Source: Alistipes sp. (lineage in GTDB: Bacteria; Bacteroidota; Bacteroidia; Bacteroidales; Rikenellaceae). From it: DNA of 36,094 nucleotides. The first letter of the stretch is position 1; each line of letters starts with the position of its first letter. The notes under the pieces are model-generated. The model had not been told where the DNA came from. It saw nothing but the letters and a program-made list of their open reading frames with translations, and searched no databases. Location: positions 1 through 36,094 of the forward strand of contig JAFYOF010000080.1 in NCBI GenBank assembly GCA_017560305.1, in the 5' to 3' direction. This document shows, one piece after another, positions 10,753 through 19,144 of this stretch. The translations under genes were made by a program, and so were the position numbers.

Positions 10753-12638
10753 TGCATCATCTCGTTAATGGTGCGCTTGATACCCTCTTTATCGAAGCCG
10801 CATATTGAGTAGAGTTCGGCTGGAGTTCCGTGCTCGATAAACTTATCAGCGATACCCAGCGTACGCACCTCGCCACGATAGCCATTCTCGTTGAGGCACT
10901 TCACAACCGCCTCGCCCACGCCACCGCGCAGTACGCCATCCTCCACAACGATAATCTTACCAAACTTCTCGCCCACCTGCTTTACAAGCGCCTCATCCAA
11001 AGGCTTCGCAAAGCGTAAATCGTAGTGAGCAACAGTGTATTTACCCTCGCCCTCCACCTCGGCGATAGCCTCCGTAGCGAAGTTGCCCGCCGTACCGATT
11101 GTAAGCAGAGCCAAATCCTCGCCCGACTTTAACTCACGACCCACGCCCGTAGGAATCATCTCAAACTCCGCGCCCTGCCACTGCGCGCCAATGCCGCAGC
11201 CGCGTGGATAGCGGATTGAGTATGGCGAAGGGGTCTTGGTCGCCGTATAGAGCATATTGCGGAGTTCCAACTCATCCATCGGAGCCGCCACAATCATATT
11301 TGGGATGCAAGAGAAATATGCCAAATCAAAGACACCGTGATGCGTAGCACCATCCTCGCCCACCAGACCGCCTCTGTCCAGACAGAAGGTCACAGGCAGA
11401 CGCTGCAACGCCACATCGTGGATGACATTGTCGTAGGCACGCTGCATAAACGATGAGTAGATGTTGCAGACGGGGTGCATACCTCCCGCCGCCAGGCCCG
11501 CAGAGAATGTCACGGCGTGACCTTCGGCGATACCCACATCGAAACAACGCTCGGGCATCTCGCGCATCATAATGTTGAGCGAGCATCCCGAAGGCATAGC
11601 GGGTGTGATACCCACAATCTTATCGTCCTGACGCGCCAACTCGAGCAGAGTCTCGCCAAAGACATCCTGATAGCGTGATGCAGAATTGTTTGATGGGATG
11701 CGCTCGCCCGTCTCGGGGTTAAAGCGACCTGGGGCGTGCCACACCGACTGGTTATCCTCGGCTGGCGAGTAGCCCTTACCCTTCTTTGTTATGATGTGCA
11801 GCAACTTTGGTTCGTCAATATCCTTCAACGCTCGCAACATACGCACCAACTCCGCCATATTGTGGCCATCCAACTGACCAAAATAACGGAAGTTAAGACT
11901 CTCAAAGAGGTTGCTATTCTTCAACAGGCCCTGCTTGATGGCATTGCCCACCGTCTGGCAGAAGCGCAACACGGGAGGGATATGACCCAGGATGCTCCAC
12001 ATACCGCGCTTGAGGCGGTTGTAGAACTGCGAGGTGGACATTCTCGCGAGATAGCCATCCAGAGCGCCCGTAGCCTCGTCAATCGCCATCTCGTTATCGT
12101 TGAAAATCACCAGCAGACGGCCATTCTTCTTGTCGCCCGCATTGTTCAGGCCCTCGAACGCCAGACCGCCAGTCATCGCTCCATCGCCAATGACGGCAAT
12201 CGTGTGGCTATCCTCGCCGCGCAACTCCGCCGCCTTCATCATACCATACGCCGCCGAGATTGAGGTCGATGAGTGACCCGCACCAAACGAGTCATACTCG
12301 CTCTCCGCCATACGCGGGAAGCCGCTGATGCCACCCAACTTGCGGTTTGTGGGGAACAAATCCCTGCGACCAGTGATAATCTTGTGTGCATACGCCTGAT
12401 GTCCGACATCCCACACAAGGTTGTCGTGTGGTACATCAAAGACATAGTGAATGGCAACCGTGAGTTCGATTGTTCCAAGGCTTGATGCCAGGTGACCAGG
12501 ATTCTTCGAGCACTCCTCGATGATGTAACGGCGCAACTCGGCACAGTAACGCGACAACTCCGAGATAGAGAGTCGCTTCAAATCTGCGGGCGAATTGACC
12601 TTATATAGTAAATCGTATGTTACTTGTTCCAAATCCAT
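10749..12638 (-). CDS. dxs: 1-deoxy-D-xylulose-5-phosphate synthase
   Basis: First enzyme of the MEP isoprenoid pathway: pyruvate plus glyceraldehyde 3-phosphate give DXP and CO2, with thiamine diphosphate. From the ATG at 12638 the protein is 629 residues. Visible are NPGHLASSLGTIELT, WDVGHQAYAHKI, FGAGHSSTSISAA, the TPP/Mg motif GDGAMTGGLAFEGLN...NDNEMAI, and the transketolase pyrimidine domain with DRGGLVGEDGATHHG (usually DRAGLVG), then the C-terminal transketolase domain. The frame extends two codons to a GTG at 12644, but that G is the last base of a consensus -7 box, so ATG 12638 is the start and the mRNA is leaderless or nearly so. The stop overlaps the next gene as ATGA. Confidence 0.97.
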   Translation of the reverse strand: MDLEQVTYDLLYKVNSPADLKRLSISELSRYCAELRRYIIEECSKNPGHLASSLGTIELTVAIHYVFDVPHDNLVWDVGHQAYAHKIITGRRDLFPTNRKLGGISGFPRMAESEYDSFGAGHSSTSISAAYGMMKAAELRGEDSHTIAVIGDGAMTGGLAFEGLNNAGDKKNGRLLVIFNDNEMAIDEATGALDGYLARMSTSQFYNRLKRGMWSILGHIPPVLRFCQTVGNAIKQGLLKNSNLFESLNFRYFGQLDGHNMAELVRMLRALKDIDEPKLLHIITKKGKGYSPAEDNQSVWHAPGRFNPETGERIPSNNSASRYQDVFGETLLELARQDDKIVGITPAMPSGCSLNIMMREMPERCFDVGIAEGHAVTFSAGLAAGGMHPVCNIYSSFMQRAYDNVIHDVALQRLPVTFCLDRGGLVGEDGATHHGVFDLAYFSCIPNMIVAAPMDELELRNMLYTATKTPSPYSIRYPRGCGIGAQWQGAEFEMIPTGVGRELKSGEDLALLTIGTAGNFATEAIAEVEGEGKYTVAHYDLRFAKPLDEALVKQVGEKFGKIIVVEDGVLRGGVGEAVVKCLNENGYRGEVRTLGIADKFIEHGTPAELYSICGFDKEGIKRTINEMMQ

Positions 12639-12643
12639 ATCCA

Positions 12644-12675
12644 CAAATATAATGATTTTGTGTTATATGTCCAAA
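12644..12675 (-). promoter_or_regulatory. Consensus promoter of dxs, abutting its start codon
   Basis: On the minus strand TTTG (12675-12672), a 20-base spacer and TATATTTG (12651-12644) give a perfect -33/-7 pair for the Bacteroidota sigma factor. Only five bases separate the -7 box from the dxs ATG (12638-12636), so the expected start of transcription falls at or within a base or two of the ATG. Confidence 0.75.
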
Positions 12676-12687
12676 CTATTTCTTCTA

Positions 12688-13458
12688 TTATGCAACCGAG
12701 CAGGCGATACCCAACGCCTCCACTCGCGCCGCAATCTGCTGCAACTCCTCGCGGCTCACCTTTTCAAGCGTCTGGCAAGGCGTATCACGGTCGAGCGAAT
12801 AGACCATCACCTGACACGGCGCAATCTGCTCAACTATCCTCAGCCACGCCTCAACCTGCTCCTCGGTGGTGTTGTCCACCCTCTGACCCTGATACTCGCC
12901 ACGCAGGAACATAGTCTGCAGAATCATCTCACCGCCAAAGAGTTTCATCATCTCAACGGTGCGCTCCACCGAGTAACTGCCCACAGGCTTGTTCACAAGC
13001 TGCACCGTAGCATCAAATGCAGAGTCCAACTTCAGGATGTTGTTGTCCACACGCTTCAGCGCACGGCGCACATCCTCGCGATGAATCTGCGTTGCATTGC
13101 TCAGTACAGAGACCTTTGCCGCAGGGCACAACTCATCACGCAGGGCAATTGTATCGTCGATGATAGCCTCAAACTCGGGGTGCATCGTAGGCTCGCCATT
13201 ACCGGCAAAGGTAATCACATCGGGAGGCGTACCCTCGCCCACCATCTTTGAGAGCACCTCACGAAGCATCGTGCGCACATCCTCCCTTGAGTTGAAGCGG
13301 CGCTTACCCTTGTGGTCATCGTTCCAGCCGCACTCGCAGTAGATGCAGTCGAAATTACACAACTTCGACTCCACGGGCAACAGATTCACACCCAGCGAAA
13401 GGCCCAAACGGCGTGAACGCACGGGGCCGAAAATTATATTATCATAGAGTGATGTCAT
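12688..13458 (-). CDS. Radical SAM protein (COG0731-like Fe-S oxidoreductase)
   Basis: A 256-residue radical S-adenosylmethionine enzyme. The [4Fe-4S] triad is C34-x3-C38-x2-C41 in LCNFDCIYC, preceded by GPVRSRRLGLSLGVNLLP, a motif I associate with the COG0731 group. VITFAGNGEPTMHPEF is the glycine-rich SAM-binding strand region, and VLSNATQI and LKLDSAFDATV follow. The reaction and substrate are not known from sequence. The frame extends about 114 codons further upstream from a TTG at 13800, but that extension is antisense-type sequence over the AraC gene, so ATG 13458 is chosen. It begins 11 bases after the AraC stop and is likely in one transcript with it. Confidence 0.88.
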   Translation of the reverse strand: MTSLYDNIIFGPVRSRRLGLSLGVNLLPVESKLCNFDCIYCECGWNDDHKGKRRFNSREDVRTMLREVLSKMVGEGTPPDVITFAGNGEPTMHPEFEAIIDDTIALRDELCPAAKVSVLSNATQIHREDVRRALKRVDNNILKLDSAFDATVQLVNKPVGSYSVERTVEMMKLFGGEMILQTMFLRGEYQGQRVDNTTEEQVEAWLRIVEQIAPCQVMVYSLDRDTPCQTLEKVSREELQQIAARVEALGIACSVA

Positions 13459-13469
13459 CGCAATAGATT

Positions 13470-14327
13470 TTATAGTTTTGAACGCCTGAACTCCTTGGGT
13501 GTCATTCCCGTATGGCGCAGGAAGTACTGGCCGAAGAACGATGGATTGGGGAAGTTCAATCGTGACGATATCTGCTGCACGGTAAGTTGCGTTGTTGACA
13601 ACAGCGCCTTGGCGTTGAGGATGACCGAGTGGGTAATCCAGCTTGCGGCACTGCGACCCGATATCTGGCGTGTGATGATGGTCAGGTACTTGGGCGTAAT
13701 GGACAACTTGTCGGCATAGTACTGCACCTCGCGCGAGATGGTGATGTCGGTTGCCAGCAACGAGAGGAAACGGCGGAAGGTCATATCCTGACGCGAGCAA
13801 GGCTCACGCTTCACGGGGATATGCTGCGCATAGACGCCCGCCAACTCCAGACACAGCACCCTCAACATCTGGGCGTTAATCTGCTCACGGAACGGGTGGT
13901 CACGGCGCGAATCCTTCTGCTGCATCATATGGCAGATATCCAGAATACCCTCCAGCTGCGCAGGCGTAATCACCATACAAGGGTTCTCACGCATAAGCAT
14001 CAGGATGGAACTCGCCGCAGGTATATCCAGTTCACGCAGGAAGTTTGTAGCGATACGCAGCGTGTAACTCTCAAAGCCCTCGCCCTGATAGAAGCCCTGG
14101 ATGATAGTACCAGGAAAAGCGACGCAAAGCGTGCCTGGGGTGAGTTGATATTTATTCTCATCAATAATCACATATCCCTCGCCCTTCAGACAGATGAAGA
14201 TACCACCACGACCGAAGACACGAGGAACATTATTCTCGTTGATGATTGCATTGTAATCCTTGCTATGTATATAGGTAAACAGAGCGTTTCCGCTCTCCAC
14301 ATTCATATTCTGCTCCTTTTCCTCCAT
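13470..14327 (-). CDS. AraC-family transcriptional regulator
   Basis: DNA-binding regulator of 285 residues counted from the ATG at 14327; the upstream codon at 14336 is a TTG and is not preferred. The N-terminal half looks like the cupin-type ligand-sensing domain (RGGIFICLKGEGYVII, TPGTLCVAFPGT). The C-terminal ~100 residues are the double helix-turn-helix of AraC/XylS: YADKLSITPKYLTIITRQISG, SWITHSVILNAKALL, TVQQISSRLNFPNPSFFGQYFLRHTGMTPKEFR. The ligand and targets are unknown. Its 11-base gap to the radical-SAM gene suggests that gene is downstream in the operon. A strong promoter lies 33 bases upstream. Confidence 0.93.
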   Translation of the reverse strand: MEEKEQNMNVESGNALFTYIHSKDYNAIINENNVPRVFGRGGIFICLKGEGYVIIDENKYQLTPGTLCVAFPGTIIQGFYQGEGFESYTLRIATNFLRELDIPAASSILMLMRENPCMVITPAQLEGILDICHMMQQKDSRRDHPFREQINAQMLRVLCLELAGVYAQHIPVKREPCSRQDMTFRRFLSLLATDITISREVQYYADKLSITPKYLTIITRQISGRSAASWITHSVILNAKALLSTTQLTVQQISSRLNFPNPSFFGQYFLRHTGMTPKEFRRSKL

Positions 14328-14360
14328 TTTAACCAATTCTCAAAATTGAAAAACGCAATG

Positions 14361-14390
14361 CAAAGATAGCAATAATTTACAATATCAAAA
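14361..14390 (-). promoter_or_regulatory. Promoter of the AraC regulator gene
   Basis: Minus-strand TATCTTTG (14368-14361) is a perfect -7 box, with TTTTG (14390-14386) 17 bases upstream as the -33 element. The predicted leader to the ATG at 14327 is about 30 bases. Confidence 0.65.
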
Positions 14391-14476
14391 CTTTTCGAAC
14401 CATTTTCATAAGAAAATATTCACAAATGATGGTCATATAGAACATTTCCATCTCCTTTGCGTTCATATACCGCATT

Positions 14477-14517
14477 AAAAAAAATGTCGCCCCAAAAACC
14501 TTCGCTTTCAGGACGAC
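14477..14517 (-). terminator. Probable terminator after the orphan gene
   Basis: On the minus strand GTCGTCC (14517-14511) pairs with GGGCGAC (14492-14486), one wobble, followed after one A by eight T (14484-14477). It lies 77 bases after the stop at 14594 and upstream of the AraC promoter, separating the two genes. Confidence 0.65.
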
Positions 14518-14593
14518 TCAATATACTTGGAGAGAATTAATGATGTCCGTAGTAAATTCAACAAACACCAACTTAAAAAACAACTAAACAAAA

Positions 14594-15367
14594 CTATAGC
14601 GAATCTATCAACTCTTCTTTCTTAGAAAATAGTTGCTCAACAGTATAATATTCCGAGTTACAATCTCTTATATTGTAAGTGTCATACGGGTCAGGGTACC
14701 CTAATTTATACTTGACGGAGGTTCCGTTTGCTGCAATCTCAACAAACGCACAAGTTATTGGCAAGCGAGTGGGCACATTATTTTTCATTATCCACTTCTC
14801 CGTTCCAAGGCGAAGAGTATCTAATTTCACCACAGAATACCCTGTCCGTTGAATATCTTCAACCGTTGTTTTAAAATCAGAGAGACCATACCCCTTTCCA
14901 TAGCCTTTCGGATTGACAATTCCCAACCTCAAATGCTCCTTTGCCTCATCTGCTGACGCAAACACAAAACTCGATTCTATTCTATTTTTCGCCTTATTGA
15001 TATCATACCTTACACCGCCTTCATTTTCATTAATAAAAATCGTAATCTTATCAATGAGTCCGCTCTGAATAACATCATCTTGCACAAAAAACACCTCTGC
15101 ACCGACTTTAAAAAGGTCTACTATACCGTATCTTAAATCGATAGAGGAATATTCTTCAATTGAAAGACCTCTCCATTTTTGAATGGAAGCATTCCATAAC
15201 TTTATCTGTTCTTCCTTCATCCTTCTGCATTCCTCTTCAATCACTTTATCAAACTTAGCCTGACCTTCAGGTGTTTGCAGTTGTTCAACAACCTTAAACA
15301 ATTGATGCATCTTATCCATACACTGCTCTGCATATGTTTTGCCTACTGATTTCTCCCTGTCTTCCAT
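14594..15367 (-). CDS. Hypothetical cytoplasmic protein in an A+T-rich island
   Basis: A 257-residue protein I do not recognise. There is no signal peptide or membrane segment. Residues 1-70 are highly charged and helical (likely coiled coil). The rest seems to contain two copies of a small beta-barrel-like unit: one with VGAEVFFVQDD...GLIDKITIF...YDI ending FVFASADEAKEHL, and one ending YKLGYPDPYD...EYYTVEQLFSKKEELIDSL. That repeat is my reading and is not certain. Codons and flanks are visibly A+T-richer than the neighbours (many aaa, att, tta), which suggests transfer or a recent insertion. It has its own terminator, and a 7-of-8 match to the -7 box (TTATTTTG, 15397-15390) lies just upstream. 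Confidence 0.75.
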   Translation of the reverse strand: MEDREKSVGKTYAEQCMDKMHQLFKVVEQLQTPEGQAKFDKVIEEECRRMKEEQIKLWNASIQKWRGLSIEEYSSIDLRYGIVDLFKVGAEVFFVQDDVIQSGLIDKITIFINENEGGVRYDINKAKNRIESSFVFASADEAKEHLRLGIVNPKGYGKGYGLSDFKTTVEDIQRTGYSVVKLDTLRLGTEKWIMKNNVPTRLPITCAFVEIAANGTSVKYKLGYPDPYDTYNIRDCNSEYYTVEQLFSKKEELIDSL

Positions 15368-15433
15368 ATCGAAAAATAATTTATTCTTTCAAAATAAAAT
15401 ATTTGATGGTTATACACGCATTTAGGGCGAATC

Positions 15434-16372
15434 CTATTTGATGGCCACCATATTCTTTATCGAACGCTCTGCGGCCAAACGCACCTGCTCGTCGAGATGC
15501 ACCTCGGGCGACTCGCTCTCAAGGCACGAGAGGATATTCTCAAGCGTAACCATCTTCATATAGTGACACTCATTGCAAGCGCAGGTCGAATCCTCGGGAG
15601 GAGCTGGGATAAAACACTTCTCGGGGTAGCGCTTCTTCAGCTCGGCAAGAATACCCGCCTCGGTCACTACGATAAACTCCGTTGCCTCATCCTCACCGCA
15701 GAAATCCAGGATACCTGCCGTAGAGCCAACATAGTCAGCCACCTCAACGATATATGCTCGGCACTCTGGGTGCGCCACAATCTTCGCCGCAGGATTCTGC
15801 TTCTTGAGCGCAAGAATCTTCTCCAACGAGAACTCCTCGTGAACGGTGCAGGCACCATCCCAGATGACCATATTATCGCGACCTGTAAGCTTCTGAATAT
15901 ACGAACCGAGGTTGCGGTCGGGAGCAAAGATGATAGGCCGTGAGGCTGGGATGCTCTCAACAACCTTCAAAGCATTTGTCGAGGTGCAGCACACATCGGT
16001 CAACGCCTTCACCTCCACCGAGGTGTTCACATACGACACCACCTTATGGTCGGGATACTGCTCCTTCAAGCGCGCCAATGCCGCCGCCTCGCAAGACTCG
16101 GCAAGCGAACAACCAGCCTCGGGAACAGGAATGAGCACCTTCTTGTTAGGCGAGAGCACCTTCGCTGTCTCCGCCATAAAGTTCACACCCGCAAAGAGGA
16201 TGATGGGCGCATCAATGTCGCGCGCCTTCACCGACAAGGCAAGCGAGTCGCCGAGATGGTCGGCTACTGCCTGCACCTCGGGCAAGGTGTAGTAATGGGC
16301 AAGGATGACAGCATTCTTCTCCTTCTTGAGTTGCTCTATTCGCTGCGTGAGTTCACTATTAGTCATAGACAT
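15434..16372 (-). CDS. nadA: Quinolinate synthase A
   Basis: [4Fe-4S] enzyme that condenses iminoaspartate with dihydroxyacetone phosphate to quinolinate in de novo NAD synthesis. From ATG 16372 it has 312 residues. Visible are NAVILAHYYTLPEVQ, GDSLALSVKA, FAGVNFMAETAK, the cluster Cys region DVCCTSTNA, IWDGACTVHEEFS, AHPECRAYIVEVADYVGST, and the C-terminal Cys set CACNECHYMKM. The frame runs on to a TTG at 16393 that would overlap nadC by 11 bases; ATG 16372 (or 16366) leaves a 10-base gap and is preferred. It is last in nadB-nadC-nadA. Confidence 0.96.
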   Translation of the reverse strand: MSMTNSELTQRIEQLKKEKNAVILAHYYTLPEVQAVADHLGDSLALSVKARDIDAPIILFAGVNFMAETAKVLSPNKKVLIPVPEAGCSLAESCEAAALARLKEQYPDHKVVSYVNTSVEVKALTDVCCTSTNALKVVESIPASRPIIFAPDRNLGSYIQKLTGRDNMVIWDGACTVHEEFSLEKILALKKQNPAAKIVAHPECRAYIVEVADYVGSTAGILDFCGEDEATEFIVVTEAGILAELKKRYPEKCFIPAPPEDSTCACNECHYMKMVTLENILSCLESESPEVHLDEQVRLAAERSIKNMVAIK

Positions 16373-16382
16373 AGAAAATTTC

Positions 16383-17234
16383 TTATTTTTCAACCTGGAT
16401 ATTCATACTGATATCCATAGCCTTAACGGTGTGAGTCAAAGCACCTACGCTGATGTAGTCAACACCAGTAGCGGCAACCTCAATCAAACGAGGGATGCTC
16501 ATATTACCCGATGCCTCGGTCTTGATACCCTTATTAGCGGCGTTGATAACTGTCACAGCCTCGGTCATAGCCTCATTGCTCATATTGTCAAGCATAATGA
16601 TGTCAGCGCCCGCTGCGATAGCCTCCTTAACCTCATCGAGATTTGTTGTTTCAACCTCAATCTTGATGCCCTCGGCAATGCGTGCACGCACCTGCTCAAC
16701 GGCCTTTGTGATGCCGCCAGCCATCTTGATGTGGTTATCCTTAATCATAGCCATATCGTAAAGACCCATACGGTGGTTTGTACCGCCGCCGTGCTTCACA
16801 GCCAACTTATCCAACACGCGCAGACCCGGAGCAGTCTTGCGAGTATCCAACAACTCGGTGTGAGTACCCTTGAGCTCCTTCACATATTTTGCAGTCTCGG
16901 TTGCGATACCACACATACGCTGGAAGAGGTTAAGCGACAAGCGCTCACCACGCAACAGAGTTGGATATGTAGCCTCAATCTTCAGGATAACATCACCCTT
17001 CTGCACGAAATCACCATCCTTGAAATAAGGAGTGAAGACAACATCGCTCTGGAAGCGGTCGTAAACCATCTTCACAATCTCCAGACCAGAGATCACACCC
17101 TCCTGCTTGGCTGTCATCGTCGCCACCGCATTCATCGACTCGGGGATGATTGACTCGGTGGTAATGTCACCTGTATTGATATCCTCCTCAATTCCCAAAT
17201 CGAGAAGTTTGCTGATTAAGTTTTCGTACTGCAT
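16383..17234 (-). CDS. nadC: Nicotinate-nucleotide diphosphorylase (quinolinate phosphoribosyltransferase)
   Basis: Converts quinolinate and PRPP to nicotinate mononucleotide, CO2 and pyrophosphate. The 283-residue protein shows GDITTESIIP, the active-site stretch LDTRKTAPGLRVLDKLAVKHGGG, NHRMGLYDMAMIKDNHI, IEVETTNLDE, DIIMLDNMS, and the barrel end ASGNM...GVDYISVGALTHT, all standard NadC. It starts 6 bases after the nadB stop and ends 10 bases before the nadA ATG, so the three are one operon. Confidence 0.97.
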   Translation of the reverse strand: MQYENLISKLLDLGIEEDINTGDITTESIIPESMNAVATMTAKQEGVISGLEIVKMVYDRFQSDVVFTPYFKDGDFVQKGDVILKIEATYPTLLRGERLSLNLFQRMCGIATETAKYVKELKGTHTELLDTRKTAPGLRVLDKLAVKHGGGTNHRMGLYDMAMIKDNHIKMAGGITKAVEQVRARIAEGIKIEVETTNLDEVKEAIAAGADIIMLDNMSNEAMTEAVTVINAANKGIKTEASGNMSIPRLIEVAATGVDYISVGALTHTVKAMDISMNIQVEK

Positions 17235-17240
17235 ATTTGA

Positions 17241-18869
17241 CTAAAAGTTAAAAAAGTTTCCATTCACTTGTGCTGTGGTGATCTCCTCGCCACGACGCTG
17301 CACCGAGTGCAGAGCATAGGCCTCGTCGGCGCAAGGGAAATCCTCACGATAGTGTCCGCCACGACTCTCCTTACGCAGAAGCGCTGGCGACATAATCAGG
17401 CGTGCCACGCATAACAAACGACGCGACGCCTCAAGATAGTATTCACGATTAGGCTCTCCGCCTCGCTCATCCTGCTTCTGCTTGATGATGTTGCGCAACT
17501 GCTCAACCTCCTTGAGACCCTCCTTGAGACCCTCCTCGCTGCGGATGATACCTGCATAGGTATTCATAATATCGGCAACCTTCTGACGCACCTCAAGGTA
17601 GAGCGACTCGTTTGCATCATCGCGGCTGTACTGCTTGAGGAATGTAGGATACTCCTCCACAGCGCCCACCTTCACGCTATCCTCTACGGCTCGATTGGCA
17701 AAGACCAAACACTCGATAAGCGAGTTCGACGCCAATCGGTTTGCACCCATAATACCTGTAGCCGCCACCTCACCACACACATAGAGGCGCTTGACATCGG
17801 TGCGACCATCGTTGTTCGACATCACGCCACCAACCGAGTAGTGAGCCGCTGGCGCAACCGGAATCTCCTGCGTGAGGTCATAGCCAAACTCCTTACACTT
17901 GGCAAGGATGCCAGGGAAGCGCTTCTGAATCATCTGTGGGTCAAGATGCTTGAGCGACAGAGTCACATAAGGCATTCCATCCTGACGCATCTGCTTGAAT
18001 ATCGAGCGTGCCACAATATCACGGGGCGCAAGTTCCGCCAACTCGTGGATAGGCACCATAAATCGCTTGCCATCCTTACCCAACAGGTGCGCGCGCTCGC
18101 CTCTCACAGCCTCGCTGATGAGGAACGCCTGCGACGAATCCTTCAGATACAAGCCCGATGGGTGGAACTGAATAAACTCCATATCCAGAATGCGGCAACC
18201 CGCCTTGTAGGCAATCGCAACGCCATCGCCAACGGTAGTCTGCGGATTGGTTGTGCGGGCATAGATAGCCGATGTACCGCCCGAAGTGAGGAATACATGG
18301 TTGGCAAAGAGCATAACCTCCTCTCCCCCCTCAACCGCATCGGTCAACTCCGGGTTTGTACTCCAGCAACGCACGCCGTAGCAGGTCTTGTTCTCAACCA
18401 AGAGGTCAAGCAACAGGGTATTCTCAAACACGGTGATGTTATCGCGCTCGGCAACCTTCGATATCGCAAACTCGGTAATCCAGCGACCCGTAGCATCTCC
18501 GCCCGCGTGAAGGATTCTGCGCTTGTGGTGACCACCCTCCAGACCTAAAGCCAGCACACCGTTCTCGGTGTCGAACTTCATACCCTCGGCGATAATCTCC
18601 TCGATGCGGTCGGGACCCTCGTTCACAAGAATCTCCACCGAACGATCCTCACACAAACCACGACCCGCAATCAGCGTGTCCGACTTATGGATTTCGGGAT
18701 TATCGTCAAATGATGTAACGGCGGCAATACCACCTTGAGCATTGAAAGAGTTGCTCTCACGAACCATCGACTTGGTGATTACAGCCACACTGCCCTTCAG
18801 CGAAGCCTTCCAGGCGGCATATAATCCTGCGAGTCCGCTACCTACGATTATGTAATCAAATTTACGCAT
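17241..18869 (-). CDS. nadB: L-aspartate oxidase
   Basis: FAD enzyme that oxidises L-aspartate to iminoaspartate, the first step of de novo NAD synthesis; in anaerobes fumarate may serve as electron acceptor. From ATG 18869 it has 542 residues: Rossmann FAD motif YIIVGSGLAGLYAA at the start, SNSFNAQGGIAAV, LEGGHHKRRILHAGGDATG, MEFIQFHPSGLYL, AAHYSVGGV, GANRLASNSLIECLVFA, and the C-terminal helical domain. A TTG at 18893 would add eight residues (MHYYYPKR) and is rejected. A near-consensus -7 box (18891-18898) lies just ahead. Confidence 0.97.
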   Translation of the reverse strand: MRKFDYIIVGSGLAGLYAAWKASLKGSVAVITKSMVRESNSFNAQGGIAAVTSFDDNPEIHKSDTLIAGRGLCEDRSVEILVNEGPDRIEEIIAEGMKFDTENGVLALGLEGGHHKRRILHAGGDATGRWITEFAISKVAERDNITVFENTLLLDLLVENKTCYGVRCWSTNPELTDAVEGGEEVMLFANHVFLTSGGTSAIYARTTNPQTTVGDGVAIAYKAGCRILDMEFIQFHPSGLYLKDSSQAFLISEAVRGERAHLLGKDGKRFMVPIHELAELAPRDIVARSIFKQMRQDGMPYVTLSLKHLDPQMIQKRFPGILAKCKEFGYDLTQEIPVAPAAHYSVGGVMSNNDGRTDVKRLYVCGEVAATGIMGANRLASNSLIECLVFANRAVEDSVKVGAVEEYPTFLKQYSRDDANESLYLEVRQKVADIMNTYAGIIRSEEGLKEGLKEVEQLRNIIKQKQDERGGEPNREYYLEASRRLLCVARLIMSPALLRKESRGGHYREDFPCADEAYALHSVQRRGEEITTAQVNGNFFNF

Positions 18870-18890
18870 TCTCTTTGGGTAATAATAATG

Positions 18891-18898
18891 CAAATATC
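18891..18898 (-). promoter_or_regulatory. -7 box of the nadBCA operon
   Basis: Minus-strand GATATTTG (18898-18891) matches TAnnTTTG at seven of eight positions, 21 bases before the nadB ATG. No convincing -33 TTTG is seen. The 8-base palindrome CAAATTTG at 18963-18970 lies upstream and could be an operator or chance. Confidence 0.4.
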
Positions 18899-19071
18899 AT
18901 CAAAAATCTTTAGAAATACTACTATTTCAGTAAAAAAATTAGACCCCACGCCCCGAAAATGTCAAATTTGGTCATCCGCCGACTTTTCCGCAAGCGCCAG
19001 GAAGCAGAGAAAAGAGTGATTTTTTGCACTATTTTTCTGCATTATTATGCAACCATTTCAGAAAATTTAAC

Positions 19072-19079
19072 TATCTTTA
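19072..19079 (+). promoter_or_regulatory. -7 box of the polyferredoxin operon
   Basis: TATCTTTA matches TAnnTTTG at seven of eight positions. The expected leader before the ATG at 19145 is about 60 bases. No clear -33 element is present. The rest of the 18870-19144 intergenic stretch holds no recognisable RNA or gene. Confidence 0.45.
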
Positions 19080-19144
19080 CAACCACACAACCAACCTAAA
19101 GGTTGATATTACCGACCGAACTAACAAAATAAACAGATAGAGTT

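Noticed and set aside
11736..12263. 175-codon plus-strand open frame opposite dxs
   Set aside because: Antisense shadow; Arg/His/Leu-biased translation typical of G+C-rich reverse frames.
13459..13800. Long N-terminal extension of the radical-SAM gene
   Set aside because: It starts at TTG, lies over the AraC gene in another frame and reads as unlikely protein; ATG 13458 gives the family start.
13629..14369. 246-codon plus-strand open frame opposite the AraC gene
   Set aside because: Antisense of a well-supported regulator, no recognisable domain and no promoter.
16305..17153. 282-codon plus-strand open frame opposite nadC and nadA
   Set aside because: Antisense shadow of two clear enzymes; the translation is His/Leu-rich low-sense sequence with no domain.
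17841..18548. 235-codon plus-strand open frame opposite nadB
   Set aside because: Antisense shadow of nadB, which has all its motifs.
18963..18970. Palindrome CAAATTTG between nadB and the polyferredoxin gene as an operator
   Set aside because: Only 8 bases, common in A+T-rich DNA, and no second copy was found near it.
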